Source of the DNA: Cryptomeria japonica
Lineage: Eukaryota; Streptophyta; Pinopsida; Cupressales; Cupressaceae
Direction: 5' to 3'
Length of the DNA stretch: 64,000 bases
Assembly: GCF_030272615.1 (NCBI RefSeq)
Contig: NC_081412.1
Coordinates: 21,243,932 to 21,307,931, forward strand
In this document: positions 31,179 to 42,560 of the stretch, one piece after another
How the letters are laid out: every line of letters begins with the position of its first letter
How positions within the stretch are numbered: position 1 is the stretch's first letter
Made by a program: the position numbers and the translations under genes
The notes under the pieces: generated by a model
The model's input: the letters and a program-made list of their open reading frames with translations, nothing else
What the model was told of the DNA's origin: nothing
Database searches by the model: none

Positions 31179-32762
31179 TCACCCTGAAGTGGAAGGACCA
31201 CTTTGATCTTGTGATGGAAGTGGATTTTTAAACATGAGATGATCATTGTTTGTTGTCTTTGGGTCGTGTCCTTCGATCTTGATTTCACCTTGGTCAATAA
31301 GATCCTGAATAAGATCTTTCAATCTGTGACAATTGCTTGTCTTATGTCCTTTCCCTTGATGGAAATCGCAATGTTCAGTATCTCTCCACCATGAAGGTTT
31401 GACTTGAGGTTCATAATTTGATGTTTTGGGTAAGGTCACCAGAGTTTGAGAAACCAATTGACGTAACACTATTTCAATAGGCTCCCCTAAGGGAGTGTAT
31501 GTTTGTTTTGGTTTAAAATTTTGCTGACACTGTCTGGGTTCATCTTGAGATGTTGTGCGGCCTTGATTTGGAGGAGCGACTATGTTTTTCTTGGGTGGGG
31601 GGTTCTGTCCTACAAATCAGACCACAAGTTGTGCACTTTTGATAGTTCTTGCATCCACAACCCCGTCGTTGACGGTATTTTTATTTTTGTTCCAGAAGCT
31701 AGGCTTGTCACTTTTGAAGCATGGACGAGGGCCATCCTTTGGCTCATCGTAGATTTTGATAAGTCCTTTCTTGATGAGAGCCCGCTCACATTTTAAGCCT
31801 TTGGTGATCATGTCATTGAAAGAGTCTATGTCTTTGATGTCTAAGTGAAATTCCATTTTGTCATTTAAGTTGGAAACAAATATTTCCACTAGTTCTTGTT
31901 CAGGTAACTAAAGAAAACGTCTACTAGACATTTGATGCCATCGTTGCAGAAAGACTGAAAATAGTTCACCTAGTTTTTGTTTAGTGTTACATAGATCAGC
32001 CATGGTGATATCACGTTCAATGTTGTGTAAGTAATGTGCCAGGAACTTCTGGATGAGTTCTTCAAATGTCCTAATGCCACCTGGTAATCGGGAAAACCAT
32101 GATGTGGTTGTTCCTCCCAAGCTTTGGGGAAAAAGGTGCATTAGGTACGTATCTTCATATGCCACTTCGAGGCAACCTGAATGGAATTCTCGAACATGAT
32201 CATGAGGATCTCCTTTTCCTCTATATTTTTCAAACTTGGGTGTTTCGAACCCTCATGGAAAAGGTGGCATATGAAGATTTCTATCAAAGGGATAGGGACA
32301 AATGTCATTGAGTGAAAACTGATTAGTTTTCATGCCACTATGAAGTTGTTGGGCGAGATTTTCGACTTGTTGCCACAACATGTCTATGTCATTTGGAGGA
32401 GGAGGAGGTGGTGGATTACCTTGATAAAGGTTGTATTTGATGGGATCCCATCCTCTTTCATCCTCATTACGACTTTGGCATTCTGATGCTTGTCTTAGTT
32501 GTGCAACATCAAAGTCAGAAGGTAGTTTGGCTCCCTCTTGAGCAAGTCTCAAAAAGTGAGCATCGGCATTGCTCCTGAGTATTTCATCAAAAAATTTGTT
32601 AAAGAGAGGGTTGTGTTGTGCTCTTTCTATTGCCGCAGGAGTAGGAGTACTTGGATTTTCATCATTGATTTTTCCTCCAAGAGCTTCTTGGAATTCATTG
32701 ATTTTTTCCTCCTCTTCTTCCTCAATTTCCATTTGTCTAGTTCTTGATCTAGTATGAGCCAT
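31179..32762 (-). pseudogene. Gag of Tat-inner
   Basis: The proposed start is the ATG at 32762 (MAHTRSRTRQMEIEEEEEEK). An acidic N-terminus and a Pro run come first; then the capsid-like part, EDTYLMHLFPQSLGGTTTSW, IRTFEELIQKFLAHYLHNIE and ELFSVFLQRWHQM; then EIFVSNLNDKMEFHLDI. Near the C-terminus is the zinc motif CDFHQGKGHKTSNCHRLKDL, a CHHC form rather than CCHC, followed by IQDLIDQGEI. Stops and shifts fall near 32254, 31907 and 31617. Gag would form the particle that packages element RNA. Confidence 0.85.
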
Positions 32763-33198
32763 TTTGTTCATAAGTTTTTGTTGAAGTTGGGTGAAAATGA
32801 TGATGAGTTGTTGATGAAATGAGAGATTTATGTTTGGTGGGGTGTTTTTCATATGAATCTCTAGCACTAAAGGTAGATATTACCAAATTTCTTTCTTGAA
32901 TTGCTTGTTGTGTTGGTTTGACAAATTTTTGATGTGATAAGGTGTAGAGGAATCTAAGATGTGTTACAGATCCAACTACCTAGTAATGAGAGGATTCACT
33001 CAAAGACTAGTTTTAACCTGCGTAGAAATGCCTCTTTAGGATGAGTTTATCCTAGATGTCGAGACACTCTAAAAGTGATGTTGTTTATGTTTGATTCAAG
33101 CAATATTTGAAAAGAATTTAGGATAATAACCTCTTGATGTTTTGAGAGTTTAAATGGATTGATGATGTGTGAATGGGATATGGATGAAATTTTTAACT

Positions 33199-33582
33199 TC
33201 AATAGAAACTTCGTGTTACATAAGGAACAAACTCTTCCTCTTCCCTTTTAGGGGTTGGTGGTTCTTCTCGAGCTATGTTGTATGTGATACAAATGTCTAG
33301 AAAGAAGTCAGGGTTGATCTTGCCTCCTTTGTTTTTGTGATAACTTAAAGCTCTATATTGCATAAAAGCTCTGTGGTTCAATGACTCTTGATCAAATTCA
33401 TTTGATTTCCCTTGAAGATAGAGAGGCATGTGACATAGAAAATCTCTATTAGAGACAAAGATTTGTCTATTAAGATAGAAGAATTTCCTCCTTTTGATTA
33501 AAGCCTTTGAGCTCAATGGTCTTCTTTTCAAGTTGATGTGTTGATGAAGATTCTTCTTTCTCAAGATGTGAAGAATGGTCAT
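33199..33582 (-). CDS. ORF1: conserved small ORF upstream of gag in Tat-inner
   Basis: 127 codons, open from ATG at 33582 to the stop at 33199. No known domain is recognised. The N-terminus is very basic (MTILHILRKKNLHQHINL), the centre reads SSKALIKRRKFFYLNRQI, FLCHMPLYLQGKSNEFDQ and LNHRAFMQYRA, and the end is acidic and Pro-rich (REEPPTPKREEEEFVPYV). The same protein with the same length lies in Tat-outer at 45140-45520, in the same place between leader and gag. Ogre/Tat elements are known to carry an extra ORF before gag; whether this is the same family would need a search. It is the only frame of this element without a stop, which argues for function. Confidence 0.65.
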   Translation of the reverse strand: MTILHILRKKNLHQHINLKRRPLSSKALIKRRKFFYLNRQIFVSNRDFLCHMPLYLQGKSNEFDQESLNHRAFMQYRALSYHKNKGGKINPDFFLDICITYNIAREEPPTPKREEEEFVPYVTRSFY

Positions 33583-34856
33583 ATAGTTTGATACTTTTTG
33601 TTATTTCTCTTTTGTTGGTATTTTGAAAATGTTTATGTTGGATGAATACTTTGTTTTTGGAATTGATTTTTGATGTTTCTTTGACAAGAAAACAAAGCAA
33701 CCACACAAACACAAGAATGTTGCCTCAAAAGGCACCAATAAGTATGGGTCTAGATCAACCCAATCTTTTGAACTTTTATGACCCTTTCCTTCAAATGTAT
33801 TTTAGTTGTTTTCCAAAGCCTAAAGTCGGCTCAATTTGCACTAGTCTTGACTCAAAATGAAGACACTTCAAACACTCTTTATCCCTAAGGTCAAATGGCC
33901 AGTTGCGATAATTTCAGCCCACATCTTGATATTTCTTCAACTTTGGTACTACATACCTTATGAATCTCATCATGGCAGGTAAGGATGTGATATACTAAGT
34001 CTTGCACGAGCATAACAAATAGATGATCCCTATGATGGGGGAGTCACCACTTTTATCGGGCTACAAGTAACCTTTCAAAAAGCTATGTTTCTACTCAAGG
34101 AAATATGTATGGTGAGTATCTTGGGAGCAAAACCATCTATGCTCTTGCACTGAATTTATCACAAATATCCTCAATCAATAGAACAGGTGGACTACTATTT
34201 AAAGGTGTTTATTATTGTTCGATGTTTTTGGACATAAGTTCATTCTGCAATGACTCACTTAAGAGCCTTGTAACTTGTGGCGGGGCCCATTTGTCATTTC
34301 AACATTTGTCCTTTCGGCAAGTTACACTATAGGAACAGCTATACCCAAGGCTACAGCTTTCGCTCTCACCTGATTTCTATAGCGGCTCGAAGGATTTACC
34401 GCGCGAGGTCGTTCCCAAGAGTGATGTGCCTCTTGGCAGGCCTCTCTTAAAAAGATAAAACTTGAGTGTTACTAACACTTTTCTCTTGCACCTAGGACCA
34501 CGAAAGCCAAGGGAGAGGATAGTGTGTGTTAGAAGTAGGACCACTCGACAAACTCTTTTTGCACAAGTGTACCAAACACAAAATGCAGTTGTTCTTTTTA
34601 ACTTGTCATTGCAATGATGTTCTATCTAATTTGGAGATGTTGCTCCAACAGTCATGGTGTTCTTTTTATCCTTCAATGGCAAAATGTGTTGTAATCTAGG
34701 AATTTAAAATCATGGTCAACTTAATGAAAAACAAGTTTGCGTGAAGTAAAAAAGAGTGATACAAATTGATTGTTCTTTTTACTTGCCCAAAAATTGAAGT
34801 GTGGATTGTGATTTTTAAGTTTTATGCAAGAAAGAAAAATGTGTCTTGTTTTGTTT

Positions 34857-35048
34857 TAAGCACCAAAATAAAGTGTATCTCTAATGAAAGCAAATTTGTA
34901 TTGATGATTTTTAGAGCACCAAAACAAAATGGATCCTAACTTGCAAGAAATGAAATTTGTGTTGTTGAGTTTTAGAGCACCAAAACAAAATGGATCCTAA
35001 CTTGCAATAAATGAAATTTTGTGTTGAATTTTAGAGCACCAAATAAAA
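34857..35048 (+). repeat. About 60-bp tandem repeat in Tat-inner leader
   Basis: Units starting AGAGCACCAAAACAAAATGG at 34912 and 34973, a partial unit at 35033, and a more diverged one at 34857. Each contains CCTAACTTGCAA or a variant, followed by ATGAAATTT. Confidence 0.85.
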
Positions 35049-35195
35049 GTTTTTTATTTTAAGTAACAAACGGGGTTAATTTAAAACCTGCATATGAAGC
35101 AAAAAGTTAGTAAAATCTGACCATATGGTGGGCTTCCACAAGCCTAATAAAATTTATTTTATTGATTACATGGCCTTTTTTACAACGTTCTGTTA

Positions 35196-35450
35196 CAATA
35201 GCGCTACTCTGTGTGAAATCAGAAGCACTACTTAACACAAATGTGCTAAAATGTGGACAAAAGCGCTAAACTAAAAAATTTAACAGCTAAACAAAAATGC
35301 TAAAACATGGAAAAAAGTGCTACTTAAGACTCAAAAGCGCTCATATACGGATAATAGCGCTAAATTTGAGACAATAGCACTATTGTAAATACAATGGCGC
35401 TAGAATATCAAATTGCAATAGCGCTAAAATGTGATCAAAAGCACCAAAGT
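35196..35450 (-). repeat. 20-bp phased array B (TAGCGCTATTG core) in Tat-inner leader
   Basis: Plus-strand cores CAATAGCGCTA / CAAAAGCGCTA start (GCGC, GCAC or GTGC) at 35201, 35225, 35244, 35263, about 35285, 35297, 35317, 35337, 35357, 35377, 35397, 35421 and 35441. Five successive cores from 35317 are exactly 20 bp apart. Read on the minus strand the core is TAGCGCTATTG, identical to array A. Confidence 0.9.
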
Positions 35451-35513
35451 GCGACCTGTGTGTCAAGCTAAACTGTCAAAAAGTTAGTTTTGAAAAAAAC
35501 AAAAAGTTGATGG

Positions 35514-35539
35514 GTGTTCGATTCACATCGGGTTCACCA
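35514..35539 (-). promoter_or_regulatory. Primer binding site of Tat-inner
   Basis: Two bases inside the 5' LTR. The plus strand reads like the 3' end of a tRNA: a TTCGATTCACAT T-loop and stem, then CGGGTTC and ACCA. On the element strand the site starts TGGTGAACCCGATGTGAA. I cannot name the tRNA with certainty. Confidence 0.75.
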
Positions 35540-35541
35540 AA

Positions 35542-36957
35542 TGATGCTCTGCAAAATACACAATGTCAGACTAAACCCTGTGGTCGTATAACACACAAAA
35601 ACAACAAGAAACAAGGATCAAAGTTAGTGTTATTCAACCAAAAATTAATCTAAGCGGGCATATCAAAAGAGATACTAAAAACATGCTAAAACATTTAACT
35701 ATGGAAACAAATACCACAAGGCATCTCCAAATGCCTTCTAACATGCTCTTAGCTCCTTCTCCCTTGTTCCTCTCCTCTCCAAATTCCAAATTAGTGTAGC
35801 TCTCAGTAGCTTTTTGCACTATGGATGTCTTATGGAGATTCAAGATTGAAAATGCTTTCAAACTTATGCTATGTAAGTGTAAACACAAGCTAAAATAAGA
35901 GATTATGAAATGAACTAAGATTTATTTTAGTCCAAAATGACAATATATTAGTGATTTTATGTTAGAATGCTCTCTAAAATTGAATATAGATTAAATGCAT
36001 AGAAGTTTTCAGGATCTGGATTATGAAGAAATGGGCTCTATTTATAGGAAAAATGGAGCAATGGATGGTTGAGATTGAGTAATCTCAACAAGGGTCAGGA
36101 TTGAATGATATTCAGTCCATGTGATGGCTTTCAACCCAATCCCAGGATGACAAGTGTCAATATGAGATAGGTTGAGAGGAGAGGGAATAAGCATTAAATG
36201 CTTGACATGACCTAAAGGTTAACTTGGGAGTTAAGGTCAAGGTTGGGTTGAGTGAATAAATTCTTTATTCAAAGAATAAAGCTTTTATCCAATGGATAAA
36301 CTATTGTGCAAAGGTAAAAGGGATAACCATGGTCAAAGCAATAAATGCTTGACGAGACACATGAGTCACATGAGGGTTGAGTTAGGGGTTAACCATTAAT
36401 GGTCATGTAAGAGCCATAAGTGGTTTAGAAGACTTTAGAGGTTAAATTGTTGAACACACAAAGCATTAAATGATTTTCAAAGACTTTGAAGTCTTTGAGA
36501 AGTGACTCCAAGTTGTTTAGGAATGTGACAGTATTTAGGGGATGGATTAGGTTAATTAGGAAGGGTTTAGAAGAATCTAGAAGGGGATTAGGATTGCAAG
36601 TGGGTTTGGTGGGTGAGGGAAAAAAAGGATTTTTACTAAAATAAAATTCATTTATTTCAATAAATAGATGCAAGTTGTGTTTGTAGGAAAATGCAAGTGG
36701 GGGGGGGGGGGGGGGGATTTAATGATTTAAATAAATGTTTTATTTAATTAAATAAATATGATTTATTCATTTAATTGATTGTGTATTTGGTTTAATGAAT
36801 TAATTAAAATAAAATGAATAATTTATTTAATTAATAGGAGAATGTTTGAAGATGAATTAATTAAATATTAATTTAATTTACTAATGGCTAGTGGGTTTTT
36901 AATCAAATAAATAGCAAATATTCATTTAATTAAACTGGACAGATTTATTTGACTACA
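35542..36957 (-). repeat. 5' LTR of Tat-inner
   Basis: Pairs with 18261-19695. The minus-strand TATA box is CTATAAATAG at 36047-36038. Differences from the 3' LTR include an 18-base G run (36699-36716) in place of GGGGGAGGG and a loss of about 30 bp right after it. It ends TGACTACA, followed by the GTTTC duplication. Confidence 0.92.
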
Positions 36958-36962
36958 GTTTC

Positions 36963-37660
36963 CAATCATGTCTCGAGACAAATTTTCACCATATAAATGA
37001 TCGCCTCACAAACAAAAAACCAAAGAAAATACTAGATTCCTTTGTTTCTTCTCTAGTGTAGTGCATCCTCGAGTAGCTCACGAGACCTAATGATTCAGAA
37101 ATCAAGATACAAATAGTCAAAACTTCATGTCAAATGTAAAAAAATCATAATTCAGAATAAATCATCCATCGTGTGTGTGTTGAAGTTGCAGTTGGATAAT
37201 GATCATGTTTTCTAGTTCGATGAGCAGCTCTGACAATGGTTTCCCTAGTATGTTGTGATCCTTGTTTGTTATCTGAATGCTAAAGTGAGATGAATGTTGC
37301 CCCCAGTTATGTACACTCTTCGTTGATGTGGATATATATGTTGATCACCAAGCCATGGTGAGATGATATGGATAATTGTTTAGATAATCAAGGACAGTGA
37401 CTACGCTAAGTATGTCTAGGATAACGTTGCTTGTATAAGTGTTTGGCGATGGCTATTGGCTTAGACCAAATGGATCAAAGATATGATGTGAGTACTAATA
37501 GATAGAGGAGTTGTTCTCTCATAAATAGTGCATGTTGCCAGGTTTTCACCACTTGTTTTTATTGCACTCTTTGATATGTTTTTCATTTTTTTGTATTTTT
37601 CTGATTTTTTTTTTTTTTGCTTTTTTGCTTGCTTTGTGCATTGGATGACTCAAGTGTAGA
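36963..37660 (-). other. Tat-outer body, non-coding part after nested element
   Basis: Continuation of Tat-outer on the right of Tat-inner. It is the counterpart of 24332-25440. It contains a T-rich stretch with a T run near 37597-37620. No coding frame is seen. Confidence 0.5.
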
Positions 37661-38760
37661 ACTTCTTCAGATGGATTTTTTTGGTTGGTTCATCAAGCAC
37701 ATCCCCTTCTAAATTTGACAATGGATATGCTCCTGATCCATAGGCTAATATAATGACAAAGGGTCCCAACCAATTAGGTTCAAACTTCCCCTTCTTTTCT
37801 CAATCTTGTTGATTTCTGGGATTTTCTTTTAGGATGAGATCACCGACTTTGAAATCCCTTGGGATGACTTTGTGATTATATCTTATGCACATTCATTGTC
37901 AATATGCCTTGAGATGATCATAGGCACATTGTCATTTTTCATCAAGAAGCTCTAGTTCCTACAACCTGTTTACTTGATATTCCTCATTTGGTATAAGGCC
38001 CTTCAATGATACTCGGAGAGATGGGATTTCTACCTCAAGAGGTAGAATTGTTTCTGAACCATACACCAATGAATATAGTTTAGCCCTTGTAGGTGTTTGG
38101 ATACTGGTCCTATAGGCCCAAAGTGTCATATTGAGTTGTACATGCCAATCCTTGCCAGCATCATTTACTATTTTCTTGAGGATTTTTCAGGATTATTTTG
38201 TTTGATGCTTCTGCTTGTCCATTCCCCTATGGGTAGTATGGTGTGGAGAAGCGATGTTAGATTTTGAATCATTCGCATAGCTCTCGCACATCTTGATTCT
38301 TGAAAGAACATTTGTTATCTGTGATGATGGAACTGGGAATGCCATATATGCAAATGAGATAGTTGAGGATGAATTATGAGATCTGTTTTCCAGTTACAAT
38401 GGTCATCAAGACTGCTTCAATCTACTTGGTGAAATACTCTGTGGTGGTGCTAATGAACTTATGCACATTTGAAGAGGAAGGATGAATCTTTCCTACCAGA
38501 TCAAGTCCCCATTGATAGAAAGTCCCAGATGTGGTGAACAGTTGTAGCTCCTATGTTGGTGCATGTATGAGGTTACCGTGAATTTGACATTTAGGACATT
38601 TCTTAGCAAATTGATAGGACTCTCTTTCCATTGTCGGCCAGTAGTATCCCATTCTCATAAGTTTATTGGTGAGAGTAAGACCACTTAAATGTATACTGCA
38701 AATACCTTCGTGAATCTCATGTAAGGCAGAGTCAGATTCATTATGATCAAGGCATCGAAG
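37661..38760 (-). pseudogene. Integrase of Tat-outer, decayed
   Basis: Recognisable on the minus strand across several frames: WGLDLVGKIHP (first Asp kept), IITDNKCSFKNQ (second Asp kept), then YP-stop-GNGQAEAS (TAG in place of Gln just before the Glu), DWHVQLNMTLWAYRTSIQTP, LPLEVEIPSLRVSL, and the C-terminal FKVGDLILKENPRNQ ... NWLGPFVI and IHLKKFYT. The C-terminal part is better kept than in Tat-inner. Several further stops and shifts are present. Confidence 0.8.
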
Positions 38761-39930
38761 AAGAGTACCATCTAGACATCGGCAGTAAAGTGTGTCAGCA
38801 GTTAAGGTATAGCGGGCGACTTGTCGAATGAAGCTACATTTTTTGTTGCGTGACAGGTTGGGTGGGAGAGTATTATTTTGAGATAATCATAGATATTCTC
38901 ATATAGAGGTGAATCTGAACCAGATAGGGCATAGATGACTTGGGATGTGTAATTATCATAGGCTGACAAAAATAATTTCTCTATCAGGAACTCGTAACGA
39001 CTCTATTTATCTAGAATTTGCAGTAGTGAGGCAATAGTGGCCATTGCATCACCAGCTCTGTTGTCCAATCTTGGAATTTTCTCAAAGCTGGTGTGCACAA
39101 ACTATTTTTTGAAGTCATCCACCATTCTCTTGTAAGGCATTAGCTTATCATCTTTTGTCTAATAGTCATTGTTGATCTGATTGATAACTAATTGGGAATC
39201 CCCATAGACTTTCGATTCTATGGTTCGCCATTCTACAGCTATCTTGATTCCTGTTACTAGGGCTTCATATTTAGCAATATTGTTGGTGCATGGAAACATT
39301 AGTCTGTAAGATCTTGGAATTGTGTGCCCCTCTGGAGTGATGAGCATGATTTTGGCACCCGATCCATTTTGTGTATAGGATCCGTCAAAGTATAGGGTCC
39401 ATTACTTGGGGATGATAGTGAGTATATCCATGTCTATAAATTCTACCTATAGTGGTTGTTGGTCTAGTAATGGTGCTTATGCTAGTTGATCTGCAATTAC
39501 CTGTCCTTTGATAGCCCATCGTTCTGTGTACTGAATATCAAACTCACTTAGAATCATGACCCATTTAGCTAATCATCCTTTGAGATCTGCCTTGTTGAGT
39601 AGATACTTGAGAGGATCAATTTTTGCTACTAGCTTGATTATGTGGGCTAACATATAGTGGCGAAATGTTTGAGAAGAAAACACCAATGCCAAGCAAGCCT
39701 TTTCAATGAATGCATAATTGAGTTCATATTCGTTCAAAGTCTTGTTGATGTAATAGATATCCCTTTCTTTGTCTGCTAGATCTTCTTGTGCTAGAAGTGC
39801 CCCAAATGATACTTATATTGTTGATATATAGAGAATGAGTGGCTTGCCTGCTATTGGAGGTACCAAAATGGGTGAATTCATCAGATATTGTTTGAGCTAG
39901 TGGAATGATTTTGCACACTTGTCTTCCCAT
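38761..39930 (-). pseudogene. RNase H region of Tat-outer
   Basis: The second RNase H is readable at 39159-39347: IPRSYRLMFPCTNNIAKYEA and VYGDSQLVINQINNDY. It aligns with the same domain of Tat-inner; the AEYEA block is AKYEA here, so its catalytic Glu is changed to Lys. The RT-linked RNase H is spread over several frames to about 39930. Confidence 0.75.
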
Positions 39931-41067
39931 CTGAAAGGTATATTCTTATGAAACATATGATTGAATGGGAGACATTTGTCTTCTAGTTGAGTTATGAATT
40001 GTCTGATGGATTGTAGTCATCCCTACAGAGATCTAAGTTTACTAATGATTTTAGGAGGTGGCATCTCCATGATAACCTAAACCTTTGTTGGATCTACTTC
40101 GATGCCCCTTTTCTGATACAATGTAGCCTAATAGTTTTCTGGATGTGACCTCGAAGACACACTTCTTAGGGTTTAGTCTGACCCTAAATTGGTCAAATCA
40201 TTGAAAGATTTTATATAGTATGCCCAGGTGTTCTGGTCGGGTGAATGATTTAGCTATAAAATCATCCATATAATCCTCCATGAAAGTATGCATCATATCA
40301 TGGAAGATTGTTGTCATGTCTCTTTGATAAGTTGCACCAGCATTTTTCAAGCCAAAAGGCATGACGTTCCAACAATATGTTCCCCATGGATAGGTGAATG
40401 CAGTTTTATCTTGATCCTTTGGAGCTATCTTGATTTGATTATAGCTAGAGAAACCATCCATTAATGATAACATTATGTGTCCTATTGTTAGATCCACAAT
40501 AGTGTCGATGCTCTGCAAAGGAAAGTCATCCTTCGGATATGTTGTGTTGACATCCCTAAAATCTATGCATATTCTGATGCTTTTATCTAGTTTAGAAACT
40601 GGTACAATGTTTGAGATCCATTTAGCATAGTCTATAGGTCAGATGAATCCGACATCTAATAACTTCTTTAGTTCTGCTTTGACCAACAATGCCACATGTG
40701 GATTCATCTTTCTTAATTTCTGCTTGACAAGTTTATCTCCAGGAGCGATGGATAAGTGATGCATGATTAGATTTGGATCTACCCCTAGCATGTCAACATA
40801 AGACCAAGCAAAATTGATTTTCTTTTCCTTGATGAAATTGATAAAATCTGGTTCTTCTTCTTCTGTGAGTGATTCTGCCAGATGTATGGTTTTGATTGTT
40901 GCTTTAGTGTCAATGTTTATTGATTGATTTGGCTCAACCAATATTGGTGACCTTTCTTGATAATTTTCAAGAAGAGTGTCAAGTCTCCCATCTTTAGGTG
41001 CCTCAAAAAGGTTTTCACCTTCAAGTATGTCCTTTATTTTTACTTTTTTGTGATCTAATACTGTCAT
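39931..41067 (-). pseudogene. Reverse transcriptase of Tat-outer
   Basis: 40639-41067 gives FINFIKEKKINFAWSYVDML, DPNLIMHHLSIAPGDKLV and KQKLRKMNPHVALLVKAE. 40198-40518 gives IVDLTIGHIMLSLMDGFS, the GTYCWNVMPFGLKNAGATYQ block and the catalytic MEDYMDDFIAKS. The Trp codon lost in Tat-inner is intact here. Frameshifts occur between these blocks and toward RNase H. Confidence 0.85.
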
Positions 41068-42560
41068 TGACTGGTTTTCACCATTAGATCTATCGTTTAT
41101 TTCATTTTTGTGACTGAGAGACTTGGCACTCCCCTGATTGCAGATATCATTGTGTTGTTCACTGGTAGATCATGTTTTCGGGTTGACTAAGCACAGGTAT
41201 TGGACAATTGATTCATCATTTGGTAATATCGGTATATCATGATGTTCAGGTTCTTCCCATTCTATGAGATTAGGATATATGAGTGGTAAGGAGTCATTTG
41301 GTGGGTTAAGATCAGCTATTGTAAGTGTCATGATGGAGTCATTGTTATAGTCGTTTGGGATATTAGTGAGGTCTATGATATTTTTGAGGTCTTCAATCAT
41401 ATTCTCTTCGATATTGCCTTGTTCGTATTGTCTCTACTCATTCTCACTAGCCTCGTAGATATGTCGCGGTCTAAATTCAAGTGGTTGAGATCCTGAGCCT
41501 CGTCCCTCCTAAGAAATGGGTGTATATGTGTGGATTGTATCCACCTCAATATCTTTAGTAACATCATAACAACTATCCCACTCATATTCATTGGAACCGA
41601 TGTCAAAATTATTGTCCCATGTTACCTTGTTGTATCTGATAGGTATGTTTTATGGTGAGAAAAGATCATTGATGATTGACACCAGTTTAGTAGCTTGTTC
41701 TAATTCAGGATTGGTGCTTGCTTGTACTCTTTGAATTTGTTCATACATTGTTTCCCTTCTGTGGGTAGCAATTTATTTAGGTGGTGGCTCCACCTTGGTT
41801 TGATCAGGTTCTTGCACATGATGTACTTTTTTATAAGAAGCTTTCTCCTTTTGAATAGTGATCTCTTCTTGTCATTTCTTGTTTTCTTGATGCTTTTTTT
41901 CCTTCCCTATCTTTTTTGTTGCTTGGTGCAGTGCTTCTTGCCATGAGCCTTCCTTATATTTTCTCTTTTCTCTCCATTAAGGTTTTTGATGATGATTTTG
42001 CTTCTGCACAGGTAGGATATGTTGGCCATACCCAAGTCATGTTTTGTCTCTTGCAAATTATGAAGGAAGTTGCAAGGGTTCTATAATGCCTTCTTAGCGT
42101 TTGCCAATAGGTCCTTTTCCTTTGTATCCCATTTGTTGCATGATCCAGAGCCTGTTTCCATATTATTTTGTTGGTACAACCAATTCTATGGTAGCAACCC
42201 TGACTTCTTCTTCATGCTTGTATAGCCAACTAAGGATGTCTTTATCTTTTGATTCATCAGCCAGCATGCCCAGTTGGATAAATTTACCATCAAACTTGGT
42301 GATGGGTTGTGTTGGCTGATGTCTTGATGTGGAAGGTTGTCCATAAGATTTTGGTGAACTTGGTAATTTAGATAGGCATAAGGGTTCAAAAGAGTACTCC
42401 CCCATGCCTTGGTCCTTTATTTTCATCTTTTTCTTGAATTCTATGGATAGAAACTTGAGTTCTTCTTGATGGTTGGATGTTGAGGAATCTTGGGCCTCCC
42501 TATTGTGTGGAACCAGGCTATTTTGAGTTGCCCCCATAGAACTGCAATACCGAAAAAGGG
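41068..42560 (-). pseudogene. Protease-RT linker of Tat-outer
   Basis: 41170-41400 encodes LTIADLNPPNDSLPLIYPNL and IEWEEPEHHDIPILPNDESI, the counterpart of 28751-29113. 42163-42537 is a Lys/Ser/Gln-rich stretch with MGEYSFEPLCLSKLPSSP and KDKDILSWLYKHEEEVR, similar in position to the stretch after the protease of Tat-inner (EDLAKWIYKD). The rest is unrecognised and interrupted. Confidence 0.55.

Larger units (their letters stand above)
33583..35513 (-). other. Leader of Tat-inner
   Basis: Long untranslated region between PBS and ORF1. It holds recurring TTCTTTTTA blocks, a 60-bp tandem repeat (34857-35048) and phased array B. It shares TTGGAGATGT-TCTCCAAC and GGTGTTCTTTTTA blocks with the leader of Tat-outer near 47239. 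Confidence 0.6.
18261..36957 (-). mobile_element. Tat-inner: complete 18.7 kb Tat-lineage element with antisense PMD gene
   Basis: Both LTRs are present (18261-19695 and 35542-36957), flanked by a perfect 5-bp target duplication GTTTC (18256-18260 and 36958-36962). The minus orientation is set by the PBS beside the right LTR and the PPT beside the left one. Internal order on the minus strand: leader, ORF1, gag, protease, RT, RNase H, second RNase H, integrase, long non-coding part, then a PMD gene on the opposite strand. The second RNase H is a known hallmark of the Tat lineage. LTR copies look close to identical over long stretches, so it is the younger Tat copy. It is inserted into Tat-outer. 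Confidence 0.93.

Noticed and set aside
35514-35539. tRNA gene 3' end
   Set aside because: Only the 3' part of a tRNA is present and it abuts an LTR, so it is a primer binding site read from the other strand.
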